From Oceanobacillus alkalisoli (lineage in GTDB: Bacteria; Bacillota; Bacilli; Bacillales; Amphibacillaceae), in the NCBI RefSeq assembly GCF_021556485.1, contig NZ_JAKGBW010000018.1, positions 1-64,000 on the forward strand: a DNA stretch of 64,000 nt, in the 5' to 3' direction. The notes under the pieces are model-generated. The model saw nothing but the letters and a program-made list of their open reading frames with translations, did not search any database and was not told the origin of the DNA. The position numbers were made by a program, and so were the translations under genes. Of this stretch, positions 1-10,647 are shown piece by piece (positions within the stretch are counted from its first letter, which is position 1; every line of letters starts with the position of its first letter).

Positions 1-79
1 ATTCAGGGATAAAAAGCTTTCGTTAGATCAATCCAACGTTTTACTTCTTACCTCTTTTTCATACTGGTTGTTTTGTTCA

Positions 80-97
80 GTTTTCAAAGAGCAAATT
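80..97 (-). promoter_or_regulatory. rRNA leader boxA-like antitermination site
   Basis: Read on the minus strand, this stretch gives TTTGCTCTTTGAAAACTGAA, the boxA-containing leader found just upstream of 16S rRNA genes in Bacillus. It lies downstream of the promoters at 129-157 and 224-252 and points out of the window, so the 16S gene should begin shortly beyond base 1. That matches the lysS-rrnJ order of B. subtilis. No rRNA sequence itself is visible here. Confidence 0.75.
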
Positions 98-128
98 TTG
101 TTTGCCGTTTCTTAACGGCGACTTTTCT

Positions 129-157
129 AATATAACACGTTCGAAAAGTAATGTCAA
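129..157 (-). promoter_or_regulatory. rRNA operon promoter (P2-like)
   Basis: On the minus strand a perfect -35 TTGACA (152-157) is separated by 17 bp from a -10 TATATT (129-134). It is followed by the boxA leader, which is the arrangement of a strong rrn P2 promoter. It drives transcription leftwards out of the window. Confidence 0.8.
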
Positions 158-223
158 CAACTTTTTTTAATCTTTTTCGTTGTTTTCAATTGTTTTGTTG
201 CGCTTGTTTTGGCAACGAATATA

Positions 224-252
224 AATGTACCATGTTTGAGTTTTAAATGCAA
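224..252 (-). promoter_or_regulatory. rRNA operon promoter (P1-like)
   Basis: On the minus strand TTGCAT (247-252), a 17-bp spacer and TACATT (224-229) lie about 95 bp upstream of the P2-like promoter. Tandem P1/P2 promoters at this distance are usual for Bacillus rrn operons. The match to consensus is weaker than for P2. Confidence 0.5.
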
Positions 253-305
253 GGTTATTTTTTAAAAAAAGTATTGGAATTAATTTCTTCCTATTATAGG
301 CTTAC

Positions 306-347
306 AAAATAAAATATCCAGCTTACTATAAAAGTAAACTGGATATT
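306..347 (-). terminator. lysS terminator (bidirectional hairpin)
   Basis: The arms AATATCCAG and CTGGATATT enclose further pairing (TTACT/AGTAA), and T-rich sequence follows on both sides. It sits just past the lysS stop codon and insulates lysS from the rrn promoters. Confidence 0.8.
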
Positions 348-359
348 GTTTTTTAATAT

Positions 360-1847
<1,488 letters not shown>

Positions 1848-1911
1848 TCACTCCTGTCTTTGATATATGTAAAAATGAATTATCCTGGAATTTTATTTAA
1901 GCGTACCACAA

Positions 1912-1942
1912 CAAAGAAAAACCTACCAGTAAACACCGGCAG
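1912..1942 (-). terminator. folK terminator
   Basis: On the minus strand CTGCCGGT and ACTGGTAG pair as an 8-bp stem with two G-U pairs around a GTTT loop, followed by GTTTTTCTTTG. It separates the folate operon from lysS, so lysS probably needs its own promoter. Confidence 0.7.
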
Positions 1943-1957
1943 AGCCTTTTCTTTGAA

Positions 1958-2446
1958 TTATTTTTTCCTTACTGTATCCAGTTCTTTCTGCGGGAGTTCT
2001 GCAAGTTGTTCCCGAACTGCTTTACCTGTGTCCGGCAGTATTTCATTACTTGCAATTTCTGCAAGCGGAACGAGCACAAAAGCACGTTCACACATACGCG
2101 GATGCGGCAATGTTAAACGGTCTTCTGTACTATTTTCTTGATTATAGAGCAAAATGTCAAGGTCAATTGTCCGCGGACCAAAACGAATATCGCGAGTTCG
2201 GCCTAATTTCTCTTCTATTCCTTGAGTCGTATCCAATAATTCAAGCGGGTCAAGCAAGGTTTGAATTTCTATCACCATATTTAAAAAATCAGCTTGGTCC
2301 AAAAACCCTACCGGATCGGTTTCATAAATCGATGAACGCTGTTGAATAGCAATTGATTCATGTGCTTCCAGCAAATTCAATGCTTCACTCAAGTAAAAGT
2401 CTCGCGGTTCGATATTTGTCCCTAGTGCAATATATGCTTTATTCAT
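1958..2446 (-). CDS. folK: 2-amino-4-hydroxy-6-hydroxymethyldihydropteridine pyrophosphokinase
   Basis: Transfers pyrophosphate from ATP to 6-hydroxymethyl-dihydropterin, the step before dihydropteroate synthase in folate synthesis. The 162-residue protein begins MNKAYIALGTNIEPR and contains the family signature RxxRFGPRTIDLDILLY with the metal-binding Asp pair near residues 95-97. Its ATG overlaps the folB stop as ATGA (4 nt), indicating translational coupling in folP-folB-folK. The length is normal for the family. Confidence 0.96.
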   Translation of the reverse strand: MNKAYIALGTNIEPRDFYLSEALNLLEAHESIAIQQRSSIYETDPVGFLDQADFLNMVIEIQTLLDPLELLDTTQGIEEKLGRTRDIRFGPRTIDLDILLYNQENSTEDRLTLPHPRMCERAFVLVPLAEIASNEILPDTGKAVREQLAELPQKELDTVRKK

Positions 2447-2808
2447 TCTTTTTTCTCCCTATAAATTTCTACGGCAACAGAATGATACTGTCCATTAATT
2501 GGCGGGTTCGGTTTAGTGACCTGTACGCGGCAGGCAGAAAGCAATTGGAAATTTCCGAGGAGTCTGGCCGCAATTGTTTCAGCAACTGCTTCAATCAGAT
2601 TCTTCGGTTCTCCTTCGACAATGCTTTGAACGACTTCAAATACTTCTCCATAATGGACCGAATCCTCCATCGCATCTGTTGTACCCGCCTGATATAAATC
2701 AAGGAAGAGTTCAAGATCAACTGTAAAACGCTGACCAAGTTTACGCTCTTCAGGAAATAAGCCGTGATAGCCGTAGAACTGTAATTGTTTCAAAATTATT
2801 TTATCCAT
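2443..2808 (-). CDS. folB: Dihydroneopterin aldolase
   Basis: Cleaves 7,8-dihydroneopterin to 6-hydroxymethyl-dihydropterin and glycolaldehyde. The 121-residue product starts MDKIILKQLQFYGYHG, with the FYGYHG substrate-site motif, and has the conserved LIEAVAETIA segment with the catalytic Lys region near residue 100. An upstream in-frame ATG at 2826 exists, but the ATG at 2808 has AAGGAG directly in front and matches the B. subtilis start (MDK). It overlaps folP by 8 nt and folK by 4 nt. Confidence 0.95.
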   Translation of the reverse strand: MDKIILKQLQFYGYHGLFPEERKLGQRFTVDLELFLDLYQAGTTDAMEDSVHYGEVFEVVQSIVEGEPKNLIEAVAETIAARLLGNFQLLSACRVQVTKPNPPINGQYHSVAVEIYREKKE

Positions 2809-3628
2809 GATATGCTCCTTTTCCAAGCATCGCGTCTGTCATCTTCGCAAGTTCCGCATTTACTTTGACATTATGGACCCGCACCATATGAGCACCTTTA
2901 ACAATCCCGAGGCAAGTTGTAGCTCCAGTGCCAATATCTCTTTCAGCCGACGGAACGTCAAGGATATGACCGATCATTCGCTTCCTTGATGTTGCGAGTA
3001 ACAGAGGATAAGCAAGTTCTTGCAGTCTTTCCAGCTGTTGCATGACTCGTAAATCATCTTCCCGTGACTTGGCAAACCCAATTCCAGGATCAATAATTAT
3101 ATGTTCATCAGGAACACCCGCAGCTTTTACAATGGCAATGCTTTCTCTTAAGTCCTCCAGCATGTCTTCCATCAAATCATTGTAATTTTCATTTGTGCGA
3201 TTGTGCATCAATATGATCGGAACTTGATGCTTCGCTACTACTTTTGCAATCTCAGGGTTCTTCTTTGCTCCCCAGATATCATTAATAATATCCGCTCCAG
3301 CTTCAATTGCCGCTTCAGCTGTATCTGCTTTAAACGTATCTACTGATATTGGCACCTGCACTTTCGTCTTAATGGATTGAATGACTGGAACAATCCGCGA
3401 AATCTCTTCCTCACTCGTAATGGGGGTGTGTCCGGGACGTGTTGATTCACCGCCGACATCGATAATATCTGCACCTTCTTCAACCATTCGGACTGCTTGT
3501 GCAACAGCTTTTTCTATTGTAGTATAGCTGCCACCGTCGGAGAAGGAATCAGGGGTTACGTTTAGAATCCCCATAATATGCGTTCGCTCTAGCAAATGTA
3601 ACTGTTTCGATCTTGTTTTTAAAATCAT
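2801..3628 (-). CDS. folP: Dihydropteroate synthase
   Basis: Condenses hydroxymethyl-dihydropterin pyrophosphate with p-aminobenzoate; it is the sulfonamide target. The 275-residue TIM barrel shows GILNVTPDSFSDGG (residues 20-33), DVGGESTRPG (about 58-67), and the late SRKRMIG and HNVKVN motifs. It is the first gene of a compact folP-folB-folK unit. In B. subtilis pabB-pabA-pabC precede it; here only about 220 bp with the cysK terminator lie upstream, so p-aminobenzoate genes must be elsewhere if present. Confidence 0.96.
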   Translation of the reverse strand: MILKTRSKQLHLLERTHIMGILNVTPDSFSDGGSYTTIEKAVAQAVRMVEEGADIIDVGGESTRPGHTPITSEEEISRIVPVIQSIKTKVQVPISVDTFKADTAEAAIEAGADIINDIWGAKKNPEIAKVVAKHQVPIILMHNRTNENYNDLMEDMLEDLRESIAIVKAAGVPDEHIIIDPGIGFAKSREDDLRVMQQLERLQELAYPLLLATSRKRMIGHILDVPSAERDIGTGATTCLGIVKGAHMVRVHNVKVNAELAKMTDAMLGKGAYHG

Positions 3629-3800
3629 GTTTATTTCTTTCTCCTCATCGTCACTTTATTCCTTTATCCTATCATATTCCTAAAATACAGGCACCTGTTT
3701 ATTATTACCTTGGAAGATTTAGCTTTCACCAAGCCTTTTTTGCAAATGTTTTAGCTGCACTTATGCAGGAAGAGAGGATTTATACTTATCTTTCCACAAA

Positions 3801-3834
3801 CAAAAAGGATTAGCAGATGTGATCCGCTAATCCT
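3801..3834 (-). terminator. cysK terminator
   Basis: On the minus strand AGGATTAGCGGAT pairs with ATCTGCTAATCCT around a short loop and is followed by TTTTTGTTTG. This is a strong Rho-independent terminator directly after cysK that isolates it from the fol genes. Confidence 0.88.
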
Positions 3835-3850
3835 CTATATATCAAGCTTC

Positions 3851-4777
3851 TTATTCTTCATCAAATTGATATAGGGCAGTTGATAAATAACGTTCCCCGT
3901 TATCTGGTAAAATGGCTAACACTTTCTTTCCTTTGCCTAACTTTTTAGCAACTTTAAGAGCTGCCGCCACTGCCGCTCCGGAAGAAATTCCGCCAAGAAT
4001 ACCGTTTGTTGTTGCAAGTTTACGAGATACTTCAAATGCTTCGTCGTTCTCAATTTGAATGACGCCATCGTAAAGCTCTGTGTCGAGCACTTTCGGTACA
4101 AAGCCCGCCCCAATTCCTTGAATTTTATGCGGGGACGGAGAACCACCAGATAAAACCGGAGAATCTTTTGGTTCTACAGCGAATAATTGTACTCCTTCAA
4201 AATGAGCTTTCAATACTTTACCCGCACCTGTAATTGTTCCACCGGTTCCAATTCCAGAAATGAATGCATCAAGGCCATCTGTCATTTGATCGACGATTTC
4301 TTTTCCTGTAGTTGCCTCGTGGACTTCTGGATTTGCTGGGTTATCGAACTGTTGCGGCATAAAATATCCATGCTTGTCTTTTAGTTCATTCGCTTTGCTA
4401 ATGGCACCCTTCATTCCATCTGCTCCTGGTGTAAGAACAAGTTCCGCACCATACGCACGTAATAAATTGCGGCGCTCTTGACTCATCGTGTCTGGCATAA
4501 CAAGAATTGCTTTATACCCTCTAGCCGCAGCCACCATCGCAAGTCCAATTCCTGTATTTCCGCTAGTTGGCTCGATAATTGTATCTCCTTGCTTTAAATC
4601 CCCCGACTTTTCCGCTGCTTCAATCATGGATACAGCAATCCGGTCTTTTACCGAACTCCCTGGGTTCATGAATTCAAGTTTTACATAAACGTCAGCTGAG
4701 TCTTCATCTGTCAGATTGTTTAATTTCACAATTGGTGTTTCCCCGATTAACTTGGTAATATCATTTGCCACGCGCAT
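3851..4777 (-). CDS. cysK: Cysteine synthase (O-acetylserine sulfhydrylase)
   Basis: A PLP enzyme that makes cysteine from O-acetylserine and sulfide. The 308-residue product shows [11 protein letters not shown] with the PLP lysine (about residue 43), the phosphate-binding TSGNTG loop, and [10 protein letters not shown]. Its ATG at 4777 has AGGAG 7 bp upstream; a longer reading from 4801 lacks a ribosome-binding site. It has its own promoter (4824-4852) and terminator, so it appears monocistronic. In B. subtilis cysK is controlled by CymR; I could not identify a convincing CymR box. Confidence 0.96.
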   Translation of the reverse strand: MRVANDITKLIGETPIVKLNNLTDEDSADVYVKLEFMNPGSSVKDRIAVSMIEAAEKSGDLKQGDTIIEPTSGNTGIGLAMVAAARGYKAILVMPDTMSQERRNLLRAYGAELVLTPGADGMKGAISKANELKDKHGYFMPQQFDNPANPEVHEATTGKEIVDQMTDGLDAFISGIGTGGTITGAGKVLKAHFEGVQLFAVEPKDSPVLSGGSPSPHKIQGIGAGFVPKVLDTELYDGVIQIENDEAFEVSRKLATTNGILGGISSGAAVAAALKVAKKLGKGKKVLAILPDNGERYLSTALYQFDEE

Positions 4778-4823
4778 GTGATCACTCCTAATTCCTAGCA
4801 TTTTTATATGAATTGTTAATTAT

Positions 4824-4852
4824 AATGTATGTTTAATTAACTGATTTGTCAA
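4824..4852 (-). promoter_or_regulatory. cysK promoter (sigma-A)
   Basis: On the minus strand TTGACA (4847-4852), a 17-bp spacer and TACATT (4824-4829, running into ATAATT) lie about 45 bp before the cysK start. Confidence 0.6.
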
Positions 4853-4922
4853 CTGTTTTAACAGACTGATTTATGGAATTTATGGAAGTAGCAATTTTTT
4901 GCGTGCTGTACCAACGTTTTGT

Positions 4923-5828
4923 TTAGTTGCCGTAGAGCCAGTCTATTTCATGTTCTTCCCATAATGGTGTTGCTTGAAGTGAGATATTCTTTTCATGCAA
5001 AGCAAGTTCGTTTTCCACATATGGTTTAATTTCTTCATAGCTGAACTCAATTTCCGGGAGCGCTTGATGTAAATAAATAATAGCGACTCCGTTACCTGCT
5101 GCAAACGGCGTGCTATAAGAATGTTCTCCTATCTCATTTGCAATCTCTTCATAACCGTCAGGGAAAAACTGACTGCTCGTATTAATGAATCCCAGGTAAC
5201 CTCCACTGTTTTTCGTTTCATCATCTATGGAATTTTCCCTTGCCAGCTGTTCAAAGTTTGCTCCTTGTTCAAGCTCCCCATAGATTCTTTCCGCTGTTTC
5301 CATATCAGACACAAGAATATGGGATAGTTGCATGGCGGGGCTGAAATCATATTGATTTTTATACACGTTATAATACTCTTCTACTTCAGCTTCCGGGATG
5401 GGGACATCTTCTGTCAGTAAAAATTCGAGTTGGTAGCGATAAATAACTTCTTCTCTCCATTTTTCTTCCGCTCTTGCCAGCTCTTCTTCTTCAAGTGGGC
5501 CTTGCATGGATGTTAAATAAGCAAGTTCTCTTTCAATAACCTTCTCACTGATTTCAATATTCTTCTCTTCTGCCAATTTAGAGACAAGATGGCGATCAAT
5601 TAGGGATTGTAACGCCTTTTCTCCGTGGTTTTCACGAAGAACGGTCATCCAATCAGCATACGTTACATCTTCTCCATCAATCGTTGCAACGGGTTCATTA
5701 CTTCTGATTGCCTTTTCTTCGCCGTCTTCACTCACAATGACATCATCATTCTGACTCATGAACAGGAGGGTGGCTATGTTTGTAATAAGGAGGACAGTGA
5801 TAATCCCCCATAGTAATTTTCTTGACAT
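4923..5828 (-). CDS. yacD: Membrane-anchored PrsA/PpiC-family peptidyl-prolyl isomerase (YacD-like)
   Basis: Probably an extracytoplasmic folding factor. The 301-residue protein has a basic N-terminus and one membrane segment (about residues 5-24). No lipobox Cys follows, so it is anchored by the helix and is not a PrsA lipoprotein. A SurA_N-like helical part follows, then a parvulin domain (about 165-260) with SHILV and the GGYLGFI/FPDGYEEIA segments. It sits between hslO and cysK exactly as yacD does in B. subtilis. Its function is inferred from the family; its clients are unknown. Confidence 0.85.
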   Translation of the reverse strand: MSRKLLWGIITVLLITNIATLLFMSQNDDVIVSEDGEEKAIRSNEPVATIDGEDVTYADWMTVLRENHGEKALQSLIDRHLVSKLAEEKNIEISEKVIERELAYLTSMQGPLEEEELARAEEKWREEVIYRYQLEFLLTEDVPIPEAEVEEYYNVYKNQYDFSPAMQLSHILVSDMETAERIYGELEQGANFEQLARENSIDDETKNSGGYLGFINTSSQFFPDGYEEIANEIGEHSYSTPFAAGNGVAIIYLHQALPEIEFSYEEIKPYVENELALHEKNISLQATPLWEEHEIDWLYGN

Positions 5829-5849
5829 ACGATTTTCTTACTCCCTCGT

Positions 5850-6719
5850 TTATTGTTTCAATTCTTCCAACTCTTCTGGTGTGAACTCATATTTCTCATT
5901 ACAGAAATGACAAGTCGCACTTGCTCCGCCGTCTTCTTGGATCATTGCATCAATTTCCTCGTTGCCAAGACCGCTTATTGCATTAGCAATTCTTTCTCTC
6001 GAACAGCGACAACGGAATTCTAGAGGCATTTTTTCATGAATCGTAAATTCTTCCCCTTCAAATAACTTTCCTAAAAGCTGCTCTGGTGTATATCCTTCTT
6101 CAATTAACTTGGATATTGGCGGGAAAGCTTGTATCTGCTCCTCTAACCGTTCAATTACTTCTTCACCCGCACCAGGCATTACTTGCACGATAAATCCGCC
6201 GGCCGCTAAAATCGTATGGTCCGGGTTCACTAACACTCCTGCGCCAACTGCTGATGGTACTTGTTCTGAGGTCGCAAAATAGTACGTAAAATCCTCGCTG
6301 ATTTCACCCGAAACAATTGGAACCTCACCTGTGAAATAATCTCTGAGTCCTAAGTCTTTCACAACACTCAAGTTACCTGACGTTCCTACAGCACGCGCTA
6401 CATCTAACTTTCCTTTTTCATTTAACTCAAAGTCCACATGAGGATTCGATACATAGCCGCGTACATGTCCTTTTGCATTTGTATCAACTACAATCGCTCC
6501 AAGCGGGCCGCCACCTTCAATTTTAATTGTATTGGAGTCCTCACCCTTTAACATGGCACCCATCATACCAGCAATCGTCAACGTTCTACCTAATGCAGCA
6601 GAGGCAGTTGCCCATGTATCCTGTCTTCTCCTTGCTTCTTCCACCGTCGCAGTGGATGTTGCTGCATATGCACGGATTCTCCCGTTATAAGCAGTTGTCT
6701 TAATTAAATAATCTTTCAT
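5850..6719 (-). CDS. hslO: Redox-regulated chaperonin Hsp33
   Basis: A holdase chaperone activated by oxidative unfolding. The 289-residue protein has the Hsp33 N-terminal core and the C-terminal zinc redox switch with Cys237-X-Cys239 and Cys270-XX-Cys273. All four zinc ligands are intact, so oxidative activation should work. It lies 13 bp after coaX and 21 bp before the PrsA-like gene, consistent with one operon. The length is typical. Confidence 0.96.
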   Translation of the reverse strand: MKDYLIKTTAYNGRIRAYAATSTATVEEARRRQDTWATASAALGRTLTIAGMMGAMLKGEDSNTIKIEGGGPLGAIVVDTNAKGHVRGYVSNPHVDFELNEKGKLDVARAVGTSGNLSVVKDLGLRDYFTGEVPIVSGEISEDFTYYFATSEQVPSAVGAGVLVNPDHTILAAGGFIVQVMPGAGEEVIERLEEQIQAFPPISKLIEEGYTPEQLLGKLFEGEEFTIHEKMPLEFRCRCSRERIANAISGLGNEEIDAMIQEDGGASATCHFCNEKYEFTPEELEELKQ

Positions 6720-6732
6720 GTCTATATCTCCT

Positions 6733-7509
6733 TTAATGAAAATCTTTTAGCCTGCGATAAATAATGCACAATCCTTTTAAAGTCAGATGGCGATCCACGA
6801 CATCAATTGTTCGCGAACCTTTACCGATTAGGCCAGAGATTCCTCCAGTAGCAATCACCTGAACATCCTGGTTGATATCTTCTTTTATTTTGCCAATTAT
6901 ACCATCTACCAAGGATACATACCCGTAATAAATTCCAGATTGCATCGCTTCAACTGTTGACGACCCAATAATTTTTTTCGTTCCTTTGATTTCAATCTTT
7001 GGTAACTTGGACGCTTTACTATATAATGCCTCCATGGAAATATTAACTCCAGGCGAGATGATTCCACCATGGTAAGAACTATTTTCATCGATGTAACAAA
7101 AAGTCGTCGCTGTACCAAAGTCAATGACGATTACCGGTGCTCCGTAATGCTCAATCGCACTCACAGCATTCACAATCCGGTCTGCCCCGACTTCCTTTGG
7201 ATTAGGGTAACTCATTTTAATATATTTGGAAATATCCTGTTTCCCTACAACGACTGGTTCAATCGCGAAATAATCCCGGCTCATTTTTTCCAGCGCGTAC
7301 ATAATGGGTGGTACAACGGAGGAAATGACGACTCCGCTTATATCAGCGAATGTAATTCCTTTATAGTCGAACAAGGAATGGATGAGCACGCCAAATTCGT
7401 CTTCCGTCTTATGGCGGTCGGTTTTAATTCGCCATTCATACAATAGGTTGTCCCCTTCAAAAACCCCTAAAACGGTATTTGTATTCCCCACATCCAGAAC
7501 AAATAACAT
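6733..7509 (-). CDS. coaX: Type III pantothenate kinase
   Basis: First step of CoA synthesis, phosphorylating pantothenate. It starts [17 protein letters not shown], with the phosphate-binding DVGNTN motif of the ASKHA fold; [14 protein letters not shown] and DFGTATTF are also family signatures. The ATG at 7509 has GGAAGG 10 bp upstream, whereas the in-frame TTG at 7518 sits on top of the ribosome-binding site. The product is 258 residues. It heads a likely coaX-hslO-yacD operon. Confidence 0.95.
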   Translation of the reverse strand: MLFVLDVGNTNTVLGVFEGDNLLYEWRIKTDRHKTEDEFGVLIHSLFDYKGITFADISGVVISSVVPPIMYALEKMSRDYFAIEPVVVGKQDISKYIKMSYPNPKEVGADRIVNAVSAIEHYGAPVIVIDFGTATTFCYIDENSSYHGGIISPGVNISMEALYSKASKLPKIEIKGTKKIIGSSTVEAMQSGIYYGYVSLVDGIIGKIKEDINQDVQVIATGGISGLIGKGSRTIDVVDRHLTLKGLCIIYRRLKDFH

Positions 7510-7541
7510 AACAATCAAACCTTCCTATTTTTCTAAGTTTA

Positions 7542-7550
7542 AATATAGCA
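7542..7550 (-). promoter_or_regulatory. Possible extended -10 promoter of coaX
   Basis: On the minus strand TGCTATATT fits an extended -10 element (TGN plus TATATT) about 32 bp before the coaX start. No good -35 is visible, so this is tentative. Confidence 0.35.
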
Positions 7551-7581
7551 TAGGTCACAGCAAAAAAGAAAATCAGAACAA

Positions 7582-7797
7582 AGGCGTAAGCGTCCGTTTA
7601 GCAACGTACAAACTGGAGCACTCCGGAAGGGAGATAAAGGAAACACGGTGACGTAAGGAGCCGATGTTGACTTTCACCACAAGGGTATAAGTGCGACTAA
7701 GTCTCTGGCTGAAGCCAATCAGCAAGTCTTCTTTATCGATTGGAGGAGTGTGAAGTTTGATAGTTGCTGGGCGCAGAGCGGACGTGGCTAACGCTAG
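7582..7797. repeat. Family B palindromic repeat, copy B1 (expanded)
   Basis: This 216-bp palindromic element fills the ftsH-coaX gap. Outer arms pair imperfectly (GCGTAAGCGTCCG with CGGACGTGGCTAACGC; GCACTCC with GGAGTGT). Inside is the core GATAAAGGAAACACGGTGA...CCGATGTTGACTT shared with copies at 16726 and 16882. Between GACTT and TTTATCGATTGG about 60 extra bases with their own hairpin (TGGCT/AGCCA) appear to have been inserted. No coding potential was seen. Confidence 0.7.
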
Positions 7798-7850
7798 GAA
7801 TTAAAGTTGTTCACAGTATTTTTAGTTTATAGTTCCCTTTGCACCAAGCA

Positions 7851-7886
7851 AAGAAAGCAGCCACGATCTTAGCATGGCTGCTTTCT
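7851..7886 (-). terminator. ftsH terminator-like hairpin
   Basis: AAGAAAGCAGCCA and TGGCTGCTTTCTT form a 13-bp stem just after the ftsH stop. The downstream T-tract is short (TTTGCTT), so termination may be partial. Confidence 0.6.
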
Positions 7887-7893
7887 TGATTCA

Positions 7894-9975
7894 TTATTTA
7901 TCTTTATTATTATTGTCATCTTCATCTGCTGGAGTTGTTGGTTTTTCACCCATGATTGGGTCATTGATATGCCACTTATTATTAGAGTCGTCTTTAGCTT
8001 CATCTTCATGCTCTTCTTGCTTTTTCTCTTCGACTTCTTTTTTCACTTCTTCAAAAGACTTACCGACTTGTTCTGTGTCGTCTTCCTCTTCTTTAGAATG
8101 AATAGTTACCTTCACATCGTCATCTTCCACGATAGCTTCCAATGGCTCTGGCATAACACCTTTATGGAAAAGGGATTCGATCTGACGGCGTTCAAGTGTT
8201 TCAACGTCGAGAAGCGTCTGAGCGATTAACTCTAACTGCTCACGGTGCTCGGTAAGGATTTTCTTCGCACGGTCGTAACAATAATTAATGAAGTTCTGCA
8301 TTTCCTTATCAATTTCATAAGCGATTTTTTCACTGTATGTTTGGTTATTCTGCAAATCACGACCAAGGAATACATTGCCGCCATCTCCACTGGAGAACTG
8401 CAATGGACCGATTTCATCACTCATCCCGTATTCAGTAATCATCTTATGAGCAATGCTTGTTGCACGCTGGAAGTCATTATGTGCTCCCGTACTCACTTCG
8501 CCAAAGATGATTTCCTCGGCGACACGTCCACCAAGCAGACCGGTAATCTTATCAAACAGTTCCGGCTTCGTCATGAAGTAACGGTCTTCTCTCGGAAGCA
8601 TGACCGCATAACCGCCCGCTTGACCTCGGGGTACAATCGTTACTTTGTGTACGACGTCCGCATCATCCAGGACCATTCCGATTACGGTGTGGCCACTTTC
8701 ATGATAGGCAACAATATTTCTTTCTTTTTCCGAAATTACGCGACTCTTCTTCGCAACTCCGGCAATCACTCGGTCTGTCGCTTCATCGACATCAAGTGAG
8801 GATATTGCTTTTCGGTTATCCCTTGCAGCAACGAGCGCTGCTTCGTTCAACAGGTTCTCAAGATCTGCACCAGAGAATCCTGGAGTGCGCTGGGCAATTA
8901 CTTGCAAATCAACAGTACTATCCAATGGTTTATTACGTGCGTGAACCTTCAGTACCGCTTCCCGTCCTTTAACATCTGGACGATCCACCATGATCTGACG
9001 GTCAAAACGACCTGGACGCAGCAAGGCAGGGTCAAGAATGTCTGCACGGTTTGTAGCAGCGATAATGATGATACCTTCGTTCGCATTGAATCCATCCATT
9101 TCAACAAGCAACTGGTTCAATGTTTGTTCACGTTCATCGTGTCCGCCACCAAGACCTGTACCGCGTTGACGTCCGACTGCATCAATTTCATCAATAAAGA
9201 TAATACATGGCGCATTTTTCTTCGCATTTTCAAATAAATCACGTACACGGGATGCACCGACCCCTACAAACATCTCAACGAAATCCGAACCACTGATGGA
9301 GAAGAACGGTGTTCCAGCTTCTCCCGCAACAGCACGGGCTAGTAATGTTTTACCTGTTCCAGGTGGTCCTACTAAAAGTACCCCTTTCGGAATTCGTGCA
9401 CCAACTGCTGTAAACTTACGCGGATCTTTCAGGAATTCGACAACTTCTACAAGTTCCTGTTTTTCCTCATCCGCACCGGCTACGTCTTTGAAACGCACTT
9501 TTTCTTTATCGCCAGTAACCATCTTAGCCTTACTTTTCCCGAAGTTCATGACACGGCCACCACCGCCGCCACCTTGTGCTTGACTAAGAATGAATAAGAA
9601 AAATAGACCTATTAATAAGAAGGGAACTAAAGTCGTAAGGAATGTCATCCATGGACTTGGTCGTTCTTCTTCCTCTGCAGTTAATATACTTTGATCTCTT
9701 GCTAGTGTTGTAATTTCAGCGATTACATCTGTATTGTCTGGTACTTGGGCAACAAAAGATTGGTCACCATCATTCAATATACCGGTGAAACGGACGATTC
9801 CATTTGCCGGCTGCAGCGTCAATTCTTTTATTTCACCATTATTTAAAGCACTTATAAATTGCTCCACATCATATTGTTCACTTTCTTCTCCTGGGCCATT
9901 TATGATGCCGATTACGCCGATAATGACGAAGAATATCAGGACCCAAAAGAACACATTACGAAATATCTGACTCAT
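7894..9975 (-). CDS. ftsH: ATP-dependent membrane zinc metalloprotease FtsH
   Basis: Degrades misassembled membrane and regulatory proteins. The 693-residue product has two membrane segments (about 8-27 and 110-135) flanking an external domain. The AAA+ module follows, with Walker A GPPGTGKT (203-210) and Walker B IIFIDEID, and the zinc site HESGH near 425. The C-terminus is acidic and Asn-rich (EDDNNNKDK), which may reflect adaptation to salt. The ATG at 9975 follows GGGAGGAGG; the in-frame TTG two codons earlier is less likely. It lies downstream of hpt, as in B. subtilis. Confidence 0.97.
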   Translation of the reverse strand: MSQIFRNVFFWVLIFFVIIGVIGIINGPGEESEQYDVEQFISALNNGEIKELTLQPANGIVRFTGILNDGDQSFVAQVPDNTDVIAEITTLARDQSILTAEEEERPSPWMTFLTTLVPFLLIGLFFLFILSQAQGGGGGGRVMNFGKSKAKMVTGDKEKVRFKDVAGADEEKQELVEVVEFLKDPRKFTAVGARIPKGVLLVGPPGTGKTLLARAVAGEAGTPFFSISGSDFVEMFVGVGASRVRDLFENAKKNAPCIIFIDEIDAVGRQRGTGLGGGHDEREQTLNQLLVEMDGFNANEGIIIIAATNRADILDPALLRPGRFDRQIMVDRPDVKGREAVLKVHARNKPLDSTVDLQVIAQRTPGFSGADLENLLNEAALVAARDNRKAISSLDVDEATDRVIAGVAKKSRVISEKERNIVAYHESGHTVIGMVLDDADVVHKVTIVPRGQAGGYAVMLPREDRYFMTKPELFDKITGLLGGRVAEEIIFGEVSTGAHNDFQRATSIAHKMITEYGMSDEIGPLQFSSGDGGNVFLGRDLQNNQTYSEKIAYEIDKEMQNFINYCYDRAKKILTEHREQLELIAQTLLDVETLERRQIESLFHKGVMPEPLEAIVEDDDVKVTIHSKEEEDDTEQVGKSFEEVKKEVEEKKQEEHEDEAKDDSNNKWHINDPIMGEKPTTPADEDDNNNKDK

Positions 9976-10079
9976 TGCCAACCTCCTCCCATACCGGGAA
10001 AAACTATATTACATAGTACCATATGAAAAAGTCATTATACAACTAATTTAGCTTTATCATGCTTTTTTATTTTTCAGGA

Positions 10080-10637
10080 CTATTTTTCCTGATAAATCTC
10101 TTCCTTTAACACCCCGATATACGGAAGGTTGCGGTAACGTTGATCATAATCCAAGCCATAACCGACGACGAATGCATCCGGCACTTCAAACCCTACCAGG
10201 TCTGCGGCTATTGCAGCGGTACGCCCCGACGGCTTATTCAGCAAGGTTACAATTTTAATAGAGTTCGCTTTCCGGTACTTGAAGAGGTCGACTAAATAAC
10301 TAAGCGTCAGTCCACTGTCAATAATATCCTCAATAATAAGCAGGTCGCGCCCCTCTACTTTCGTATCCAAGTCCTTTACGATCTTTACTTCCCCGCTTGA
10401 TTTCGTCCCGCTACCATAGCTCGACACATCCATAAAATCGAGTTCAACATGAATGTCCATGTGACGGACGAGATCTGACATAAAGGGTAGAGCACCTTTT
10501 AATACACCGATTGCAAGCGGAAATTTGCCATCGTATTCTTTGGAAAGCTGTACTCCGACTTCTTTACATTTTGCCTGTATTTCTTCTTCTGTAATTAGAA
10601 TATCCTCTATATCCTTATGCATACTGTCCTTTAGCAT
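10080..10637 (-). CDS. hpt: Hypoxanthine-guanine phosphoribosyltransferase
   Basis: Purine salvage enzyme converting hypoxanthine or guanine plus PRPP to IMP or GMP. The 185-residue protein contains the PRPP-binding loop [16 protein letters not shown] and the [19 protein letters not shown]-terminal signature. The start at 10637 has AGGAGG 6 bp upstream, and that site overlaps the tilS stop. An internal ATG at 10622 would give the 180-residue length seen in B. subtilis. The tilS-hpt-ftsH order is conserved. Confidence 0.95.
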   Translation of the reverse strand: MLKDSMHKDIEDILITEEEIQAKCKEVGVQLSKEYDGKFPLAIGVLKGALPFMSDLVRHMDIHVELDFMDVSSYGSGTKSSGEVKIVKDLDTKVEGRDLLIIEDIIDSGLTLSYLVDLFKYRKANSIKIVTLLNKPSGRTAAIAADLVGFEVPDAFVVGYGLDYDQRYRNLPYIGVLKEEIYQEK

Positions 10638-10647
10638 TCTTATCCTC

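Noticed and set aside
4777-4860. CymR or S-box control element before cysK
   Set aside because: Only short, unconvincing matches; no leader long enough for an S-box riboswitch.
8245-8799. 184-codon plus-strand frame antisense to ftsH
   Set aside because: No motif, and it coincides with the conserved peptidase domain of FtsH read backwards.
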